NCBI GenBank assembly: GCA_026713745.1
Contig: JAPONU010000451.1
Location: 1-5,548 of the forward strand
Source: a bacterium
GTDB lineage: Bacteria; Actinomycetota; Acidimicrobiia; Acidimicrobiales; CATQHL01
DNA length: 5,548 nt
Reading direction: 5' to 3'
This document shows positions 4,419-5,548 of this stretch, piece after piece. How positions within the stretch are numbered: position 1 is the first letter of the stretch; each line of letters starts with the position of its first letter. The notes beneath the pieces were generated by a model, which searched no databases, was not told the DNA's origin, and saw nothing but the letters and a program-made list of their open reading frames with translations. Made by a program: the position numbers and the translations under genes.

Positions 4419-5548
4419 GTGGATCTTCTGGAACATCAGGGCAAGGAGTTCTTCGCCTCCTACGGTCTGCCCACCTCGCCGGGCGAGGTGGCTCTCGACC
4501 CCGATGAGGCGGTCGCGGCGGCCGAGCGGATCGGCTACCCGGTCGTCGTCAAGGCGCAGGTGCACGTGGGAGGCCGCGGCAAGGCCGGCGGCATCAAGCC
4601 GGCCACCGACGCCGCCGAGGTGCGACGGGCTGCCGGAGCGATCCTGGGTCTCGACATCGGCGGCCACGTGGTGCGGCGCCTCTGGATCGAGAGGGCCGCC
4701 GACATCGCCGAGGAGTACTACGCCGGCTTCACCCTCGACCGCTCGGCGCGCCGCCACCTCGGGATGCTGTCGGCGCAGGGCGGCGTGGACATCGAGGAGG
4801 TGGCCGCCACCGCCCCCGAGGCCATCGCCCGCATCCACATCGACCCCACCGAAGGACTGACGCCCGAGGCCTGCCGCCGGTGGGTGAACGACGCCAGGCT
4901 CAACCCCGCGGTGACCGAGCAGGCGATCGAGCTGCTGGGCCTGCTGTACCGGGCCTATGTCAACGGCGACGCCGACCTCGTGGAGATCAACCCGCTCATC
5001 GTCACCGGCGACGGCCGGCTGGCGGTTCTGGACGCCAAGGTCACCCTCGACGACAACGCCACCTTCCGACACCCCGACCACGCCGCCTACGACGAGACCG
5101 TCGAGCGCGACGAGCGCGAGCAGGAGGCGCACGCCAGGGGGCTGCAGTACGTGGGGCTCGACGGCACAGTCGGCGTGATCGCCAACGGTGCCGGGCTGGC
5201 CATGGCCACGGTGGACATCGTTGCCGAGGCCGGTGGCACACCCGCCAACTTCCTGGACATCGGCGGCGGTGCCAACGCCGACCTGATGTCCGCCGCCCTC
5301 GAGGTGGTTGACGGCGACCCCGCGGTGCGGTCCATCTTCATCAACGTGTTCGGCGGGATCACCAAGGGTGAGGAGGTGGCCCGCGGGATCGTCGAGGCGC
5401 TCCGGCGAGTCGACATCTCCTCGCCCATCATCATGCGCCTCGACGGCACCAACGCAGCCGAGGGTCGGGAGATACTCCGGCCGCACCTCTCCGACAGCCT
5501 GCGCCTCGCCCCCGACATGGTGGAAGCAGCCCGCATGGCAGTGACGGC
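4419..5548 (+). CDS. sucC: Succinyl-CoA synthetase (ADP/GDP-forming) beta subunit, 3' end outside window
   Basis: This is the beta subunit of the TCA-cycle enzyme that interconverts succinyl-CoA and succinate with nucleotide triphosphate formation. It works with the alpha subunit SucD, which carries the phosphohistidine and is probably encoded just downstream, outside the window. Translation gives 376 residues before the right edge, against about 390 in E. coli, so only a short tail is missing. The N-terminus MDLLEHQGKEFFASYGLP is typical. Residues 1 to about 230 form the ATP-grasp domain, with VVVKAQVHVGGRGKAGGI near 42-59 and the metal/nucleotide residues in VEINPL (188-193) and DAKV (205-208). 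The rest is the CoA-ligase-like domain, with GTVGVIANGAGLAMATVD (249-266), NFLDIGGGA (277-285), VFGGITKGEEVA (310-321) and RLDGTNAAEGREIL (340-353). VFGGITKGEE replaces the more common GGI-xx-C-D motif. No frameshift or missing core motif is seen. It is transcribed divergently from the repressor gene. Confidence 0.96.
   Translation, partial: MDLLEHQGKEFFASYGLPTSPGEVALDPDEAVAAAERIGYPVVVKAQVHVGGRGKAGGIKPATDAAEVRRAAGAILGLDIGGHVVRRLWIERAADIAEEYYAGFTLDRSARRHLGMLSAQGGVDIEEVAATAPEAIARIHIDPTEGLTPEACRRWVNDARLNPAVTEQAIELLGLLYRAYVNGDADLVEINPLIVTGDGRLAVLDAKVTLDDNATFRHPDHAAYDETVERDEREQEAHARGLQYVGLDGTVGVIANGAGLAMATVDIVAEAGGTPANFLDIGGGANADLMSAALEVVDGDPAVRSIFINVFGGITKGEEVARGIVEALRRVDISSPIIMRLDGTNAAEGREILRPHLSDSLRLAPDMVEAARMAVT

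Noticed and set aside
3603..5486. A 627-codon minus-strand open frame running from inside sucC through the regulator gene
   Set aside because: Only its last 226 codons match a family (DtxR). The upstream part is antisense to sucC, a well-conserved gene, and its translation is low-complexity Gly/Val/Asp-rich. The GTG at 4283 gives the expected N-terminus and has a suitable -10 ahead of it.
1..5548. CRISPR array, tRNA, rRNA, insertion sequence or phage genes
   Set aside because: I saw no regularly spaced repeats, no cloverleaf, no transposase or integrase motif and no phage structural protein on either strand.

Overview
The window is GC-rich DNA with a strong bias for G or C at third codon positions and frequent GTG starts. 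Its genes resemble those of Actinomycetota, possibly the class Acidimicrobiia. The organism assignment is inferred from composition and protein family resemblance, not from a marker gene.

Layout, left to right. Positions 1-322 hold no gene I can support, only one degenerate copy of a short dispersed repeat. A candidate promoter (323-350) and a palindromic candidate operator (three TTAGGC/GCCTAA half-sites, 334-366) precede a plus-strand ABC-transporter ATPase of the ferric-iron FbpC type (493-1620, possible alternative start 358). A 248-bp gap follows, carrying a second copy of the dispersed repeat and a large nested inverted repeat. The cognate two-domain permease of the FbpB type comes next (1869-3452). 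A 150-bp convergent spacer with a GC-rich hairpin separates it from a minus-strand DtxR-family metal-dependent repressor (3603-4283). A 135-bp divergent spacer then leads to sucC, the beta subunit of succinyl-CoA synthetase (from 4419), which is cut by the right edge.

How the genes fit together. The ATPase and permease would form the inner-membrane part of a ferric-iron importer. Its substrate-binding protein (FbpA type) is not in this window. The neighbouring DtxR-family protein is the obvious candidate regulator, because the half-sites upstream of the ATPase gene share the TTAGG/CCTAA core of known DtxR/IdeR boxes, although their spacing is non-canonical. By alignment from memory, the regulator differs from DtxR at the primary metal site: Gly replaces Cys102 and Glu replaces Met10. 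It also has a second N-terminal Glu where manganese-type MntR has one. SucC is a TCA-cycle enzyme with no evident functional tie to iron uptake.

I see no clearly novel multi-gene system, CRISPR array, mobile element or RNA gene. The points worth a second look are the operator architecture, the regulator's unusual ligand set, the split ATPase-permease arrangement with structured repeats between, and the likely leaderless start of the regulator.
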